DNA from: Deltaproteobacteria bacterium
Lineage (GTDB): Bacteria; Desulfobacterota; Desulfarculia; Adiutricales; Adiutricaceae
Assembly: GCA_031271165.1 (NCBI GenBank)
Contig: JAISWF010000064.1
Location: 1-44,791 of the forward strand
DNA: 44,791 nt
Direction of reading: 5' to 3'
Below are positions 1 to 9,159 of the stretch, one piece after another. The notes under the pieces are model-generated. The model ran no database searches. It was not told the DNA's origin and was given only the letters and a program-made list of their open reading frames with translations. The number at the start of each line of letters is the position of its first letter. Position 1 is the first letter of the stretch. A program made the position numbers and the translations under genes.

Positions 1-133
1 TTGATGGAAGGGGGGGTTAGGATTTCAAATCTCCCTTTTTGGACGATGAAGGTGGTTTAATTCCTAGGGTTTAGCCTACCCAACCCCCAGTCTGGCGATT
101 TTCTTGGACGGCTGTGATATTATTTGTCTAAAA

Positions 134-1513
134 TTAAAGGACCTGCCAAATAGTTTCCTTAAAGGTTCGCAAAATAATATCCAATTCATCACCGGTCACG
201 ACGTAAGCCGGGGCAAAGTTAATGATGGTGTTGTAGCCGGGCAAACTGCGGTTGGTCCGGCCCACCAAAACGCCTTTGGCAGCCATGGTGGCGGCTACTT
301 TGATAACTTTTTCCTCGCTCAAAGGAGCCCGGGTCTTTTTGTCTTCGACAAACTCGACCCCGGCCAAAAGACCAAGGCCACGCACATCGCCAACATTGGG
401 GTGGTCGAGGTTGTCCCGCAGGCCCTCCAGAAGATATTCACCTGAACGGACGACATTTTCCAAAAGATTTTCCCGCTCAATGATGTTGAGATTTTCCAAA
501 GCCGCTGCCGCTGCTGCCGCCGAGCCCCCAAAGGTGCTGATGTCACGAAAATAACCCAAGTTTCCTTCCCCGGTCTGAAGGGCAGCAAACAGCTGTTCGG
601 TTGCTGCGGTCACTGAAATCGGCATGTAGGAACTAGCCAGCCCTTTGGCCATGGTCACCAGATCCGGGGCCAGCTGGTATTTCTGGTAGGCAAACATGGT
701 TCCGGTCCGGCCCAAGCCGCAGACCACCTCGTCAATAATGAGGCTCAAGGAATACTTTTTAAAAGTCTCGGTCAAAATTTGGTAATACTCCCGGACCGGG
801 ACAATGATGCCGCCTCCGGCGGTGACGGGCTCAAAAATGCCGCCAGCCACTTTTTCTGGTCCGAGGTCTAAAATGGTCTCTTCAACCGCTCGGGCGCATT
901 GAAGATCGCAGCCAGGGTAACTCTGCCCGAAAGCGCAACGATAACAAAGAGCGTGGGGGATGCTTTGAAACCCTTCCAAAAGCGGCCCGAAGCCGCTGGT
1001 CCGCTCCGCTTGCCCAGAGCAGCTCAGGGCGCCATAGGTTGTTCCGTGGTAGTCGCGATCCCGATAGAGGATGACGTTTCTGTCCGGCCTTTTTTCAATA
1101 AACGACTTGAGCCGAACCATTTTAATGGCTTTTTCGTTGGCTTCCGAGCCGCTGTTGGAATAATAAATCCTGGTCAGATTCGGCGTATAACCAGTAATCT
1201 TATTGGCAAACTTAATAGCCGGAATGTTACCGGCCGAACCAACGTAATAGGGCATGGTCAAAAGCTGCTGATAAATTTCCAGGGCTAATTCCCGGCGGCC
1301 GTAACCCAGGTTCACACACCAGACGCCGCCGCTGGTGGCGTCAAGATACTCCCGGCCTTCGATGTCCCAAAGCCGCAAGCCGTCTCCCCTGGCCATAATA
1401 ACTGGGGCGCTGCCAGTATGCCGCATCAGATGATGCCAAAGTGTTGAAACATCTTCTGATTTTAAATTCTCAACATTAAGATCCTCAAAATTTTTTTCCT
1501 TATTTATGACCAT
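134..1513 (-). CDS. tpa: Taurine:pyruvate aminotransferase (class III, PLP)
   Basis: This is a class III pyridoxal-phosphate aminotransferase, best read as Tpa, which moves the amino group of taurine to pyruvate to give sulfoacetaldehyde and alanine in the cytoplasm. From the start chosen here it is 459 residues. Visible family marks are the N-terminal WHHLMRHTG, SNSGSEANEKAIK for cofactor binding, IIDEVVCGLGRTG, and the Schiff-base lysine in TMAKGLASS (about residue 290). A four-cysteine stretch (CYRC...GCDLQC) lies mid-protein. The open frame extends to 1594, but those 27 extra residues precede the usual family N-terminus, so I placed the start at 1513; neither start has a strong ribosome-binding site. 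Substrate choice is inferred mainly from the islA gene immediately upstream; another omega-amino acid substrate is possible. Confidence 0.8.
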   Translation of the reverse strand: MVINKEKNFEDLNVENLKSEDVSTLWHHLMRHTGSAPVIMARGDGLRLWDIEGREYLDATSGGVWCVNLGYGRRELALEIYQQLLTMPYYVGSAGNIPAIKFANKITGYTPNLTRIYYSNSGSEANEKAIKMVRLKSFIEKRPDRNVILYRDRDYHGTTYGALSCSGQAERTSGFGPLLEGFQSIPHALCYRCAFGQSYPGCDLQCARAVEETILDLGPEKVAGGIFEPVTAGGGIIVPVREYYQILTETFKKYSLSLIIDEVVCGLGRTGTMFAYQKYQLAPDLVTMAKGLASSYMPISVTAATEQLFAALQTGEGNLGYFRDISTFGGSAAAAAAALENLNIIERENLLENVVRSGEYLLEGLRDNLDHPNVGDVRGLGLLAGVEFVEDKKTRAPLSEEKVIKVAATMAAKGVLVGRTNRSLPGYNTIINFAPAYVVTGDELDIILRTFKETIWQVL

Positions 1514-1696
1514 AGATTTTTCGCTTTCGGCCAAAGACCGATTCCTTTTCTGCCCGCACCGGGGGCTGACCTGGAGCCAGCCATCTGTCTCCATAAATTA
1601 TTGAAACTTACCTCAAAAGGGGCTTAAAATTCCAAACTTCGATACCCTTTTACTCCTGGCTGGTTTTCGGAATTTGGGGAAAACCCCAAAATAGTT

Positions 1697-4228
1697 TTAC
1701 CAAGCCCCGTGATTGGAACGAGCAATGAGATCGTTTTGCAAATCAAGGCTCAGATCAGTAAAGTAAGCACTGTAGCCGGCGATCCGAACAATCAGGTGCC
1801 GGAAAGAGGCCGGATCCTTTTGGGCGGCGATTAGGGTATCTTGGTTGATGACGTTAAACTGGACATGCCAGAGTTTGAGATCGACAAAGCTTCGGATAAA
1901 CTCAACCAGCCTTTCGGTGCCCTCATCTCCAGCCACGCAGGAGGGACTGAATTTGATGTTGACCATCCGGGAAGCCCTGGCGGATAAATCAATATTTTTA
2001 CTGTTAAAATTTGAAAGCAAAATCGCTGTCGGCCCGCTGAGGTCGGCCCCGTGTGACGGTGAGGAGCCGTCCGAGAGAGGAAACCAGGCCGTCCGCCCGT
2101 TGGGAGTAGCTGAAACGACCTTGCCAAAGGGCACGTGAGAGGTAAAGGGTACGTAGCGGATGTCGTTGTTGATGCCGAGTTCGACCGAATACTTCTGGCA
2201 GTACTCGACACTTATCCGGTCGAGTTTTTTAGCCAGTGAGTCGGCATAGGGGTCGGAATTTCCATAACGGGGAGCTTTTTTTAAAATTGCTCTGGTTACC
2301 TCATGACCCTTAAAATCGTCGTTTAAAGCGGCTACAACCTCGGTCATGGTAAGCGTATGATCCTCGAAAACGGTCTTTTTGATGGCCGCCAGGCTATCGA
2401 CGACCGTGGCGTAGCCGATAAACTCAATGTAGCCAAAATCAAGCCCCTCGGGAATGTACTCCTGATGGAGGTCTACTCCGTGCTCCAGGCAGAGTTCGTG
2501 CACAGCCGAGCCCATAGGCTGAGCAAAGTGCTCCGCCCGAAGCCGGTTAACGTGGTACTGCTGGATAAAAGCGGCTCTCATCAAATACAGATGCTGGGAA
2601 AGGTAAGCCTCCCAAAGCTCGTCAAAACTCTTAAACTTGTCGGCTGGTCCAGTCGGCACTCCCAAAAGCTGCGTTCCGTATTTAAGCATCCGGCCTTCTC
2701 TTAAAGCCATTTCCAAAGCGGCGGCAAAGTTGACGTAAGCTCCGCCGGAAGTGTAAGTGTCGCGGTTGGGCATCCGGGCTTCGGTGCAGCCGCTGACCGC
2801 ATAGTCCAGGGCCTCGGAGAAATCAGCCCCCTTTTTAACCAAGAGGGGGACGACTTCTTCGTCGTTAATGAGCTTGGGAAACCCGGAGCCGTCTTTGATG
2901 GTTTCGGCCACATCCCACAAAAATGCTCTCGGAGAACGGCTGTGGACTCTAGCCGCCAGATCTGGATAATGGAGCGGAAATTCCCGTTTGGAGCGCAAAA
3001 GTAAGTGACTCAAGGCGTTAGTGGCATCGCTGCCATCGCTTTTTTGCCCGCCAACAGTTACCGCCTCCCAGTGGGCGTAGCCCTCATTAAAAGCACCACC
3101 GGCCGGCGAGATATACAGGTCAACAAACTCATATAAGCCCACCCAGAGGCATTCAAAGAGTTCTAAGGCTTTATCCTCATCAATGGCCCCAATTTTGAGA
3201 TCGCTTTCGTAAAACGGCCAGAGATATTGATCCATGCGTCCGTTGGAAATAATGGTCCCGGTCTTTTGTTCAAGCCGGGAAAAAAGCTGGGTAAACCACT
3301 GCGATTGGACGGCTTCGTAAAAGTTGCGAGCGGGCTCCCAAGGAACTCTGGAGGCCATGTCGGCTAAAACAACAAGTTCCTGGCGCCGAATCTGATCGCT
3401 TTCACCAGCCGCTTTCTGGCGGGCGGCCTCAGAATACCTACGGGCCCAGAGGGCGACGGCTTCACAAACTATCAACACCGCCTCATAAAAGGGTTTTCGC
3501 TGGGTCTGATCTAAGGGACTGTAAAAGTCCAGACGGTCAAGTTTTTCCTGGGCCCTTCTGGCTACGTCTTTGAAACCATACTTTAAAATTCTCTCATAAT
3601 CGTGGACCCACTGGATGGAACTGCGAAATGACGAGGTCTCGTTGACGATGAACCTGGAAGTTAACCCGTCGGCATCGTCATAGGTCAGGGCCCGGACTTC
3701 CGGGGGCAGAGCCAGATTTAAGGCCTCGTGATAGGTCCGGCCCTTCCAGTAAGGAGAGATTTCCTGGATGACGGCTTCGGCGTCCTTTGGTTCAATTATG
3801 GCCGGAGAATTCGGTCGGTTGGGGAGAGCGGATACGGCCAGACCCAGAAAATCTCCGTCCAACTCTGGATAAAGGATCCCGTAGCGGCCCGGCCGGCCCA
3901 CGCGGCCCAAAAGGAGCTGGTGATCAGTTAAGTAAATCGATATATTTTCAGCGATCTTGTAGAGGGCCTTGGCCCACCGTAAAACCAGGGGCTGGCCTTC
4001 GGTTTCGGCCATCGACCGAGTAAAATATAAGGCCCTTTCTATATCAATGGCCGGGGTAAGACCCTGGCTCAGACCAATGAGCAGGTTAGCCCGGGAGTGT
4101 TTTTCGGCCAAGGGAGCGATTTGGCCGCTGTTTAAAATCCCCAGGCGTAATTCTTGAGGTGATAGGTCCGGCCAGCTTGCTTGGCTCCCAGAGCTGGCGG
4201 CCGGGGAAAGAAATAAATTCGAAGTCAT
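1697..4228 (-). CDS. islA: Isethionate sulfite-lyase (glycyl radical enzyme)
   Basis: This 843-residue glycyl radical enzyme is best read as IslA, which cleaves the C-S bond of isethionate to acetaldehyde and sulfite in anaerobes. The radical loop is RIAGYSAYF with Gly818, and the thiyl loop is SGCTEAR with Cys481 and Glu483. Residues I recall as binding isethionate in the Bilophila enzyme (R189, Q193, W374, R678, with C468, E470 and G805) all map here at a constant offset of 13: R202, Q206, W387, R691, C481, E483, G818. That constancy argues against a diol dehydratase, choline lyase or pyruvate formate-lyase. AAGGAG precedes the ATG. The gene sits 48 bases after the amidohydrolase and 183 bases before the chosen tpa start. 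The activating radical-SAM enzyme it needs is not in the window. Confidence 0.88.
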   Translation of the reverse strand: MTSNLFLSPAASSGSQASWPDLSPQELRLGILNSGQIAPLAEKHSRANLLIGLSQGLTPAIDIERALYFTRSMAETEGQPLVLRWAKALYKIAENISIYLTDHQLLLGRVGRPGRYGILYPELDGDFLGLAVSALPNRPNSPAIIEPKDAEAVIQEISPYWKGRTYHEALNLALPPEVRALTYDDADGLTSRFIVNETSSFRSSIQWVHDYERILKYGFKDVARRAQEKLDRLDFYSPLDQTQRKPFYEAVLIVCEAVALWARRYSEAARQKAAGESDQIRRQELVVLADMASRVPWEPARNFYEAVQSQWFTQLFSRLEQKTGTIISNGRMDQYLWPFYESDLKIGAIDEDKALELFECLWVGLYEFVDLYISPAGGAFNEGYAHWEAVTVGGQKSDGSDATNALSHLLLRSKREFPLHYPDLAARVHSRSPRAFLWDVAETIKDGSGFPKLINDEEVVPLLVKKGADFSEALDYAVSGCTEARMPNRDTYTSGGAYVNFAAALEMALREGRMLKYGTQLLGVPTGPADKFKSFDELWEAYLSQHLYLMRAAFIQQYHVNRLRAEHFAQPMGSAVHELCLEHGVDLHQEYIPEGLDFGYIEFIGYATVVDSLAAIKKTVFEDHTLTMTEVVAALNDDFKGHEVTRAILKKAPRYGNSDPYADSLAKKLDRISVEYCQKYSVELGINNDIRYVPFTSHVPFGKVVSATPNGRTAWFPLSDGSSPSHGADLSGPTAILLSNFNSKNIDLSARASRMVNIKFSPSCVAGDEGTERLVEFIRSFVDLKLWHVQFNVINQDTLIAAQKDPASFRHLIVRIAGYSAYFTDLSLDLQNDLIARSNHGAW

Positions 4229-4276
4229 TATTTTTCTCCTTAAAAATATTTACTTTTTTGATTTTTTAAAAAAACA

Positions 4277-5914
4277 TTAGAGCTCGCCATAAATGACCTG
4301 ACCTCCGACCAAAGTCGCTAAGACTTTGATATCAGCAATTTTCTCTGGACTAATCTCCAGGGGATTTTGGTTCAGTACGACCAGATCAGCCAATAGACCC
4401 GGAGCCAGTCGGCCTTTGCGTTTTTCCTCAAAAGCCAAATAGGCGGCATCAGCGGTTACCGCCCGGAGGGCTTGGGTTACGCCAATCCGGTACTCAGGCC
4501 CCAAGATTTTGCCGGCCAGCGTCATCCTGGTCACCGCCGTCTGAACTGACCTTAGCGGATCAATGGGCGTGATGGGACTGTCATTGTGGAGACTAAAAGT
4601 AATATCCCGATTAATGGCGCTGGACAGTGGGTTGAGGCGGGCGGCCCGATCGGATCCCAAAAAAATATCGTGATGCCGATCGCCCCAATAGTGGATATGG
4701 ACCACAAAAAATGAAGCCTTAAGGCCCAAGGCGGCCATCCGGTCCAACTGGTCCTCCCGGACGGTCTGGCAGTGAATAATCAAATGCCGATGATCGGATA
4801 CGGGCTTGATTTTTAAGGCCGCTTCAAAGGCGTCAATTACCGCTCCAATGGCGGCATCGCCGTTGGCGTGGACAGCCACCTGCCGGCCGGCCAGATGCAA
4901 AAGCTTAATCTTTTCGGTTAAAAGGCCGATGTCCATGGCCGGATAACCCCGCCAGGTCGGGCCTAAATCGTACATGACCCGGTGATAAGGGTTGGCCAAA
5001 AAGCCTGTATACCCCTGGAGACTCCCGTCCGAAAATAGTTTGGTCGGGCCGATTGTCAGCTTGCGCCTAGGCGTCAAAAACTGTCCTGATTGAACCGGAA
5101 GCTGACCGCTACCAGCTAACTCATAATCGGGAAAAAGTTGAACCCTGACCGACAGATGGCCTTCATTTTTGGCGGCGGCCAAAAGAGCGGCCAAGTTTTT
5201 CCCGCTGGTTGAGCCGTCTTGGGCGGTGGTTACTCCCCGGGCGGCCCAGACAGCTGATGCGGTTCGGACGGCCTCAATTTCCTCGTCTTCGGAGAGCCAG
5301 GGAATATGCCTTCGAACCAGATCCTCGGCCGCATGTTCTTCCAATAGTCCGCTCGGCCGGCCGTCTTCAAGGCGCCGCAGGCGCCCGCCCAGCGGGTCGG
5401 CTGTGCCCGCTCCCAAGCCGGCTATTTCCAAGGCCCGGGTATTGACAGCCAAAAAGTGCCCTGAAATGTGAGTTATGGCTACCGGGTGATCTTTGGTGGC
5501 CGAGTCAAGGTCGCCGGCCAACGGATGACGCTTTTCGTCAAGTAAAGTGTCGTCATAACCAAAGCCTTGGATCCAGGTCCCGGGGGTAGTTTCAGCGGCC
5601 TTTTTTTGGACGGCGGCCACTAAATCGGTCAAGTTCCGAATCCTGCCCAGTGGGGGGGAGCGCAGATCAAGTTTAAAGCGGTAATTGCGGCCAGTTTCTG
5701 TAAAATGACCGTGACCATCAATAAATCCAGGGATCAGAGTTCGGCCTTTAAGATCAATGGCTTCAGTCTTAGGGCCCGGACGGCTCAAAACTGCGGCTGA
5801 AGAGCCGACCGCCGCTATCATGTCGCCGCAGGTGGCCAGAGCCTCAACAGTCTGACCAAACTCGTCTAAGGCCAGGATGGGTCCGTTAAAAAACACTTTT
5901 GTGACTTCAGTCAT
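4277..5914 (-). CDS. YtcJ-like metal-dependent amidohydrolase (Amidohydro_3)
   Basis: This 545-residue protein belongs to the amidohydrolase superfamily, YtcJ/N-substituted-formamide-deformylase branch, which hydrolyses C-N bonds in a metal-dependent TIM barrel. Visible metal-site motifs are GFIDGHGHF near residue 70, AVHANGDAA, HLIIHCQT, and the HNDSP aspartate near the C-terminus, followed by the small beta-domain segment KGRLAPGLLADLVVL. There is no signal peptide, so it should be cytoplasmic. GGAG lies upstream of the ATG. It lies between the peptide importer genes (113 bases from dppF) and islA (48 bases), all in one direction, which suggests it processes what the importer brings in, possibly an amide of taurine. 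The substrate cannot be read from sequence. Confidence 0.8.
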   Translation of the reverse strand: MTEVTKVFFNGPILALDEFGQTVEALATCGDMIAAVGSSAAVLSRPGPKTEAIDLKGRTLIPGFIDGHGHFTETGRNYRFKLDLRSPPLGRIRNLTDLVAAVQKKAAETTPGTWIQGFGYDDTLLDEKRHPLAGDLDSATKDHPVAITHISGHFLAVNTRALEIAGLGAGTADPLGGRLRRLEDGRPSGLLEEHAAEDLVRRHIPWLSEDEEIEAVRTASAVWAARGVTTAQDGSTSGKNLAALLAAAKNEGHLSVRVQLFPDYELAGSGQLPVQSGQFLTPRRKLTIGPTKLFSDGSLQGYTGFLANPYHRVMYDLGPTWRGYPAMDIGLLTEKIKLLHLAGRQVAVHANGDAAIGAVIDAFEAALKIKPVSDHRHLIIHCQTVREDQLDRMAALGLKASFFVVHIHYWGDRHHDIFLGSDRAARLNPLSSAINRDITFSLHNDSPITPIDPLRSVQTAVTRMTLAGKILGPEYRIGVTQALRAVTADAAYLAFEEKRKGRLAPGLLADLVVLNQNPLEISPEKIADIKVLATLVGGQVIYGEL

Positions 5915-6027
5915 AGGTCTTTCTCCAAGCTCAAAGACTGGTCAAGTTGGCTCTGCCACGTCTTAGCGGCTGGAGGTGCCGGCCAGCCGCCTAATGCTGT
6001 TTGGCAGTAACCTGGTTCGTCTTACCC

Positions 6028-7239
6028 TTAAGCCGCCGCCGTCATCTGGCCGAAAGCCGGGCTTGAGGCCAGCTCCAAGACCGCCTGCCCTTGGCGCCGA
6101 ATTTCAGCCGCCAGGCGGCAGCGGCTCAAATGACCCGGCTCAAATTCAGTTAAAACCGGCTCTTGAGTCCGGCATTTTTCTTCGGCCAGCGGGCACTGAA
6201 GAAAGTTGCAGCCTTCCGAGCCGTCCTCAGATAACCTCGGGTTTAAAATCTGACCTCCGGATTCTTTGAGGCACCCGGAGATGGCCCATTTGATGGACTT
6301 AGTGATGGACCTGGTGCTGGACACTGGCTGGGTCGTTTCAAAGTTTGGAGTCAATGATTTTTTCCTTGCGGCTTTTTCTTTTTGGTCAGGGTCAGCCGCA
6401 ACTCCGTTTTCCAAACCGGAACCAAAGATCGTTTTTAAAGCTTCCCTCAGTCCCCAATCGGTGACTGAAGCCGATAAAAGGGCCCAAGTGTAAGGGTGAG
6501 CCGGAGCGGAAAAAAGTTTTTCGGTCGGGGCCCTTTCAATCAAAAGGCCTCGGTACATGACTCCGACCTCGTGGCAAGCATGTTGGACAACGCCCAAGTC
6601 GTGACTGATAAACAAAACTGTCAGGCCAAAGTTGTCGCGAAGGCTGCCAAGCAAGTTGAGAATCTGAGCCTGGACAGCAGCGTCCAGAGCTGAAACCGGC
6701 TCATCAGCCACCACCAGCTCTGGCCTGGTGGCCAAGGCTCGGGCAATGACCAGCCTCTGACGCTGGCCGCCCGAAAACTGATGAGGAAAGAGCATCAAAG
6801 ATGACGAGGACAGACCCACCTGGGCCAGGAGTTCTCTGGCCATCTCAATTCTCTGGGACTTTTGTCCCAAACCGCACAGATGCATGGGTTCGGTCAGAAT
6901 GTCGACCGCCCTTTGCCGGGGATTTAAGGAGGAGGCTGGGTCCTGAAAAATCATCTGAAATTTTGGCCTCTGGGCTCTTAAGGCCCGACCGGTCAGGGAG
7001 GTCAATTCGACCCCGCCCAAGCTAATGCTCCCGGCCGAAGCCCGGATCAGGCGCATTACGGCCAAGGCGGTCGAGCTCTTGCCGGAGCCGCTCTCGCCGA
7101 CTAGTCCCATTGTTCGGCGCTGGGGGATGTCAAATCCAACGCCCTTGACGGCCGTAAAGCAGTCTTGTCCGGCCCGGCTGGGGTAGCTGACCCAAAGATC
7201 TCTGACCGTTAGAAAATTTTTAACCAGAGAGTCAGTCAT
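6028..7239 (-). CDS. dppF: Oligopeptide/dipeptide ABC transporter ATPase (DppF type)
   Basis: This 403-residue protein is the second ATPase of a peptide/nickel-type ABC importer. It shows Walker A GESGSGKSS, signature FSGGQRQRLVIARAL, Walker B LVVADEPVSALD and the switch LFISHDLGVV. After the nucleotide-binding domain comes an unusually long basic, Ser/Thr-rich insertion of about 70 residues before the Cys-containing C-terminal signature (CNFLQCPLAEEKC). That makes it longer than the usual 320-340 residues. AGGAGG lies ahead of the ATG. It is the last gene of the dppABCDF set and probably works as a heterodimer with DppD. Confidence 0.87.
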   Translation of the reverse strand: MTDSLVKNFLTVRDLWVSYPSRAGQDCFTAVKGVGFDIPQRRTMGLVGESGSGKSSTALAVMRLIRASAGSISLGGVELTSLTGRALRAQRPKFQMIFQDPASSLNPRQRAVDILTEPMHLCGLGQKSQRIEMARELLAQVGLSSSSLMLFPHQFSGGQRQRLVIARALATRPELVVADEPVSALDAAVQAQILNLLGSLRDNFGLTVLFISHDLGVVQHACHEVGVMYRGLLIERAPTEKLFSAPAHPYTWALLSASVTDWGLREALKTIFGSGLENGVAADPDQKEKAARKKSLTPNFETTQPVSSTRSITKSIKWAISGCLKESGGQILNPRLSEDGSEGCNFLQCPLAEEKCRTQEPVLTEFEPGHLSRCRLAAEIRRQGQAVLELASSPAFGQMTAAA

Positions 7240-7261
7240 TTTTGGCGGCCTCCTTGGACCG

Positions 7262-8233
7262 TCATCTGAAACAAGCGGCCTGGTGTTCGGGGCCCTTGGA
7301 AACAGGGTGCGGACGATTGTCCCGGCAGTCTTTTAAGGCCTGCGGGCAGCGGCTAAAAAAGGCGCAGCCTAAGGGGCGGCGGCCGGGCGGCGGCACCTGA
7401 CCGGAAATGGCGGCCAGAGTTGGGGGAATCCCGCAAAGAGCATCCCGGCCCAGTCTTAGGCGGGGCTGACTGCCCAGCAACCCTCTGGTATAAGGATGAG
7501 CCGGGCTGTTTAAGACCGCTGCCGTCGGCCCGGTCTCCATTACTGAGCCGGCATAAAGAACGGTCAGCCGATCAGCCAAAATTGAAGCCGCTAGCAAGTT
7601 GTGGGTGATAAGTAAAATCGCCGCCCCGCTTTGACTTTGGAGTTCTCTTAAGAGTTCCAAGATCTGAGCCTGAACGGTGGCATCTAAAGCGGTGGTGGGT
7701 TCGTCAGCGATGATAAGCTGGGGGTTGGCGCATATGGCCATGACGCACATTACTCTTTGACGCATTCCTCCAGAAAACTCGTGGGGATAGCTCGAAAAAC
7801 GTTTTTCCGGCTCCTTTAATCCGACTTGACCTAAAAGGGCAATGGCCTTATCCCGAGCCTGACTCGGGGGACAAACCCGATGGGTCAAAAGGACCTCGGT
7901 TATCTGGCGGCCTACTGTCATGACTGGATTTAAAGCGGTCATGGGTTCTTGGAAAATCATGGCCATGGATTTGCCCCGCCGCTGCCTAAGCTCGGTTTTT
8001 GACAAGAAAGTCAGCTCTTCCCCGCCTAATTTAACGCTTCCGGAAGTAATGAAAAAACCTGGCGGCAAAAGCCCCATGATCGAAAGGGCGGTGATGGTTT
8101 TGCCGCAGCCCGATTCTCCAACCAGGGCCAAAGTGGTGGCTGCAGGCAGCGCAAGAGTTAAAGATTCAACCACGGCCACTGGACCGGAGCTGCTTGGCCC
8201 ATGGATGAAAAGATTTTCCACCGCCAGGACCAC
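7262..8233 (-). CDS. dppD: Oligopeptide/dipeptide ABC transporter ATPase (DppD type)
   Basis: This 323-residue ATPase of the peptide importer has Walker A GESGCGKTI, signature FSGGMRQRVMCVMAI, Walker B LIIADEPTTALD and the oligopeptide-type C-terminal cysteine region (CAFFSRCPQALKDC). That cysteine region is seen in many Opp/Dpp ATPases. Translation begins at GTG, with GGAGG about nine bases upstream, two bases after the dppC stop codon. It should couple ATP hydrolysis to the DppB/DppC channel at the inner face of the membrane. Confidence 0.88.
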   Translation of the reverse strand: MVLAVENLFIHGPSSSGPVAVVESLTLALPAATTLALVGESGCGKTITALSIMGLLPPGFFITSGSVKLGGEELTFLSKTELRQRRGKSMAMIFQEPMTALNPVMTVGRQITEVLLTHRVCPPSQARDKAIALLGQVGLKEPEKRFSSYPHEFSGGMRQRVMCVMAICANPQLIIADEPTTALDATVQAQILELLRELQSQSGAAILLITHNLLAASILADRLTVLYAGSVMETGPTAAVLNSPAHPYTRGLLGSQPRLRLGRDALCGIPPTLAAISGQVPPPGRRPLGCAFFSRCPQALKDCRDNRPHPVSKGPEHQAACFR

Positions 8234-8235
8234 GG

Positions 8236-9159
8236 CTAAAACCTCCGCTCACGCCTTGGATTTAAGGCGTCGTTTAAGCCGTCGCTCATCAGGCAGACCG
8301 AAAGAACCGATAAAAATATGGCCGCACCCGGAAAAACCACGGTCCACCAGGCTCTTAAGGCGTAATTTTTATTTTGGCCGATAATCAGCCCCCAGCTCAT
8401 GCGGTTGGGGTCGCCTAAGCCCAAAAAGCTCAGACTCCCCTCAAGCAAAATAGCAAAACTTATGTCAAAAGCTGCCGCCACCACGATGGGCGGCAGGGCA
8501 TTGGGAAGAATGGTCACCATCATCAGGCGGGCGGACGAAGCCCCAGCCGCCACAGCTGATCTAACAAAATCAAATTCTCGGAGCCGCATAAATTCCGCCC
8601 TGGTCAGTCTGGCTACGTTCATCCAGCTGGCCAAGCCGATGGATACTGTAACCGTGACCCAAGTGGGCCCGAAAATGGTGACCAGGACCATGGCAAACAA
8701 TAGTGTCGGCAGAACCTGAAAAAACTCGGTCACCTTCATCAAAAGAGTATCAATCCAGCCGCCAAAAAAACCGGACAGCGAGCCCACCGTCAGCCCGATG
8801 GCAGCTGTAATCAAGGCCGCAAAGAGACCTACGCTAAGTGAGGCCCGGCCGCCGGATAAAACCCCGGCTAAAATGTCCCGGCCAACGTAATCGGTCCCCA
8901 AGCGAAAATTTTCGTCTGGCGGGGTAAAGGGCGCTGAGACAATGTCAAAGGGATCGAGCTGGTAAATCAGCGGCCCGATGATTATCATTACCACCACGGC
9001 CGCCAAAAGGATTAAGCCAATAACCGAAGCTGGATTTTTCTTAAACCCCCGCCAAAATTCACCCAGCCGACCGAAAAAGCGGCCAGTTCCCTCCAGCTGG
9101 GACGATCTTTGAGAGTTGTCGGCGGATTCAAGATCGCTAACATCTTTGATTACGGTCAC
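8236..9159 (-). CDS. dppC: Peptide ABC transporter permease (DppC type)
   Basis: This 307-residue inner-membrane permease has the DppC layout: a cytoplasmic N-terminus, a first membrane helix (VIGLILLAAVVVMIIIGPL), a periplasmic domain with PPDENFRLGTDYVGRDIL, and then the binding-protein-dependent permease core with the coupling loop VAAGASSARLMMVTILPNA. The start is GTG, overlapping the dppB stop as GTGA, with GGGGAGGA upstream, so it is probably translationally coupled to dppB. It forms the channel with DppB. Confidence 0.9.
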   Translation of the reverse strand: MTVIKDVSDLESADNSQRSSQLEGTGRFFGRLGEFWRGFKKNPASVIGLILLAAVVVMIIIGPLIYQLDPFDIVSAPFTPPDENFRLGTDYVGRDILAGVLSGGRASLSVGLFAALITAAIGLTVGSLSGFFGGWIDTLLMKVTEFFQVLPTLLFAMVLVTIFGPTWVTVTVSIGLASWMNVARLTRAEFMRLREFDFVRSAVAAGASSARLMMVTILPNALPPIVVAAAFDISFAILLEGSLSFLGLGDPNRMSWGLIIGQNKNYALRAWWTVVFPGAAIFLSVLSVCLMSDGLNDALNPRRERRF

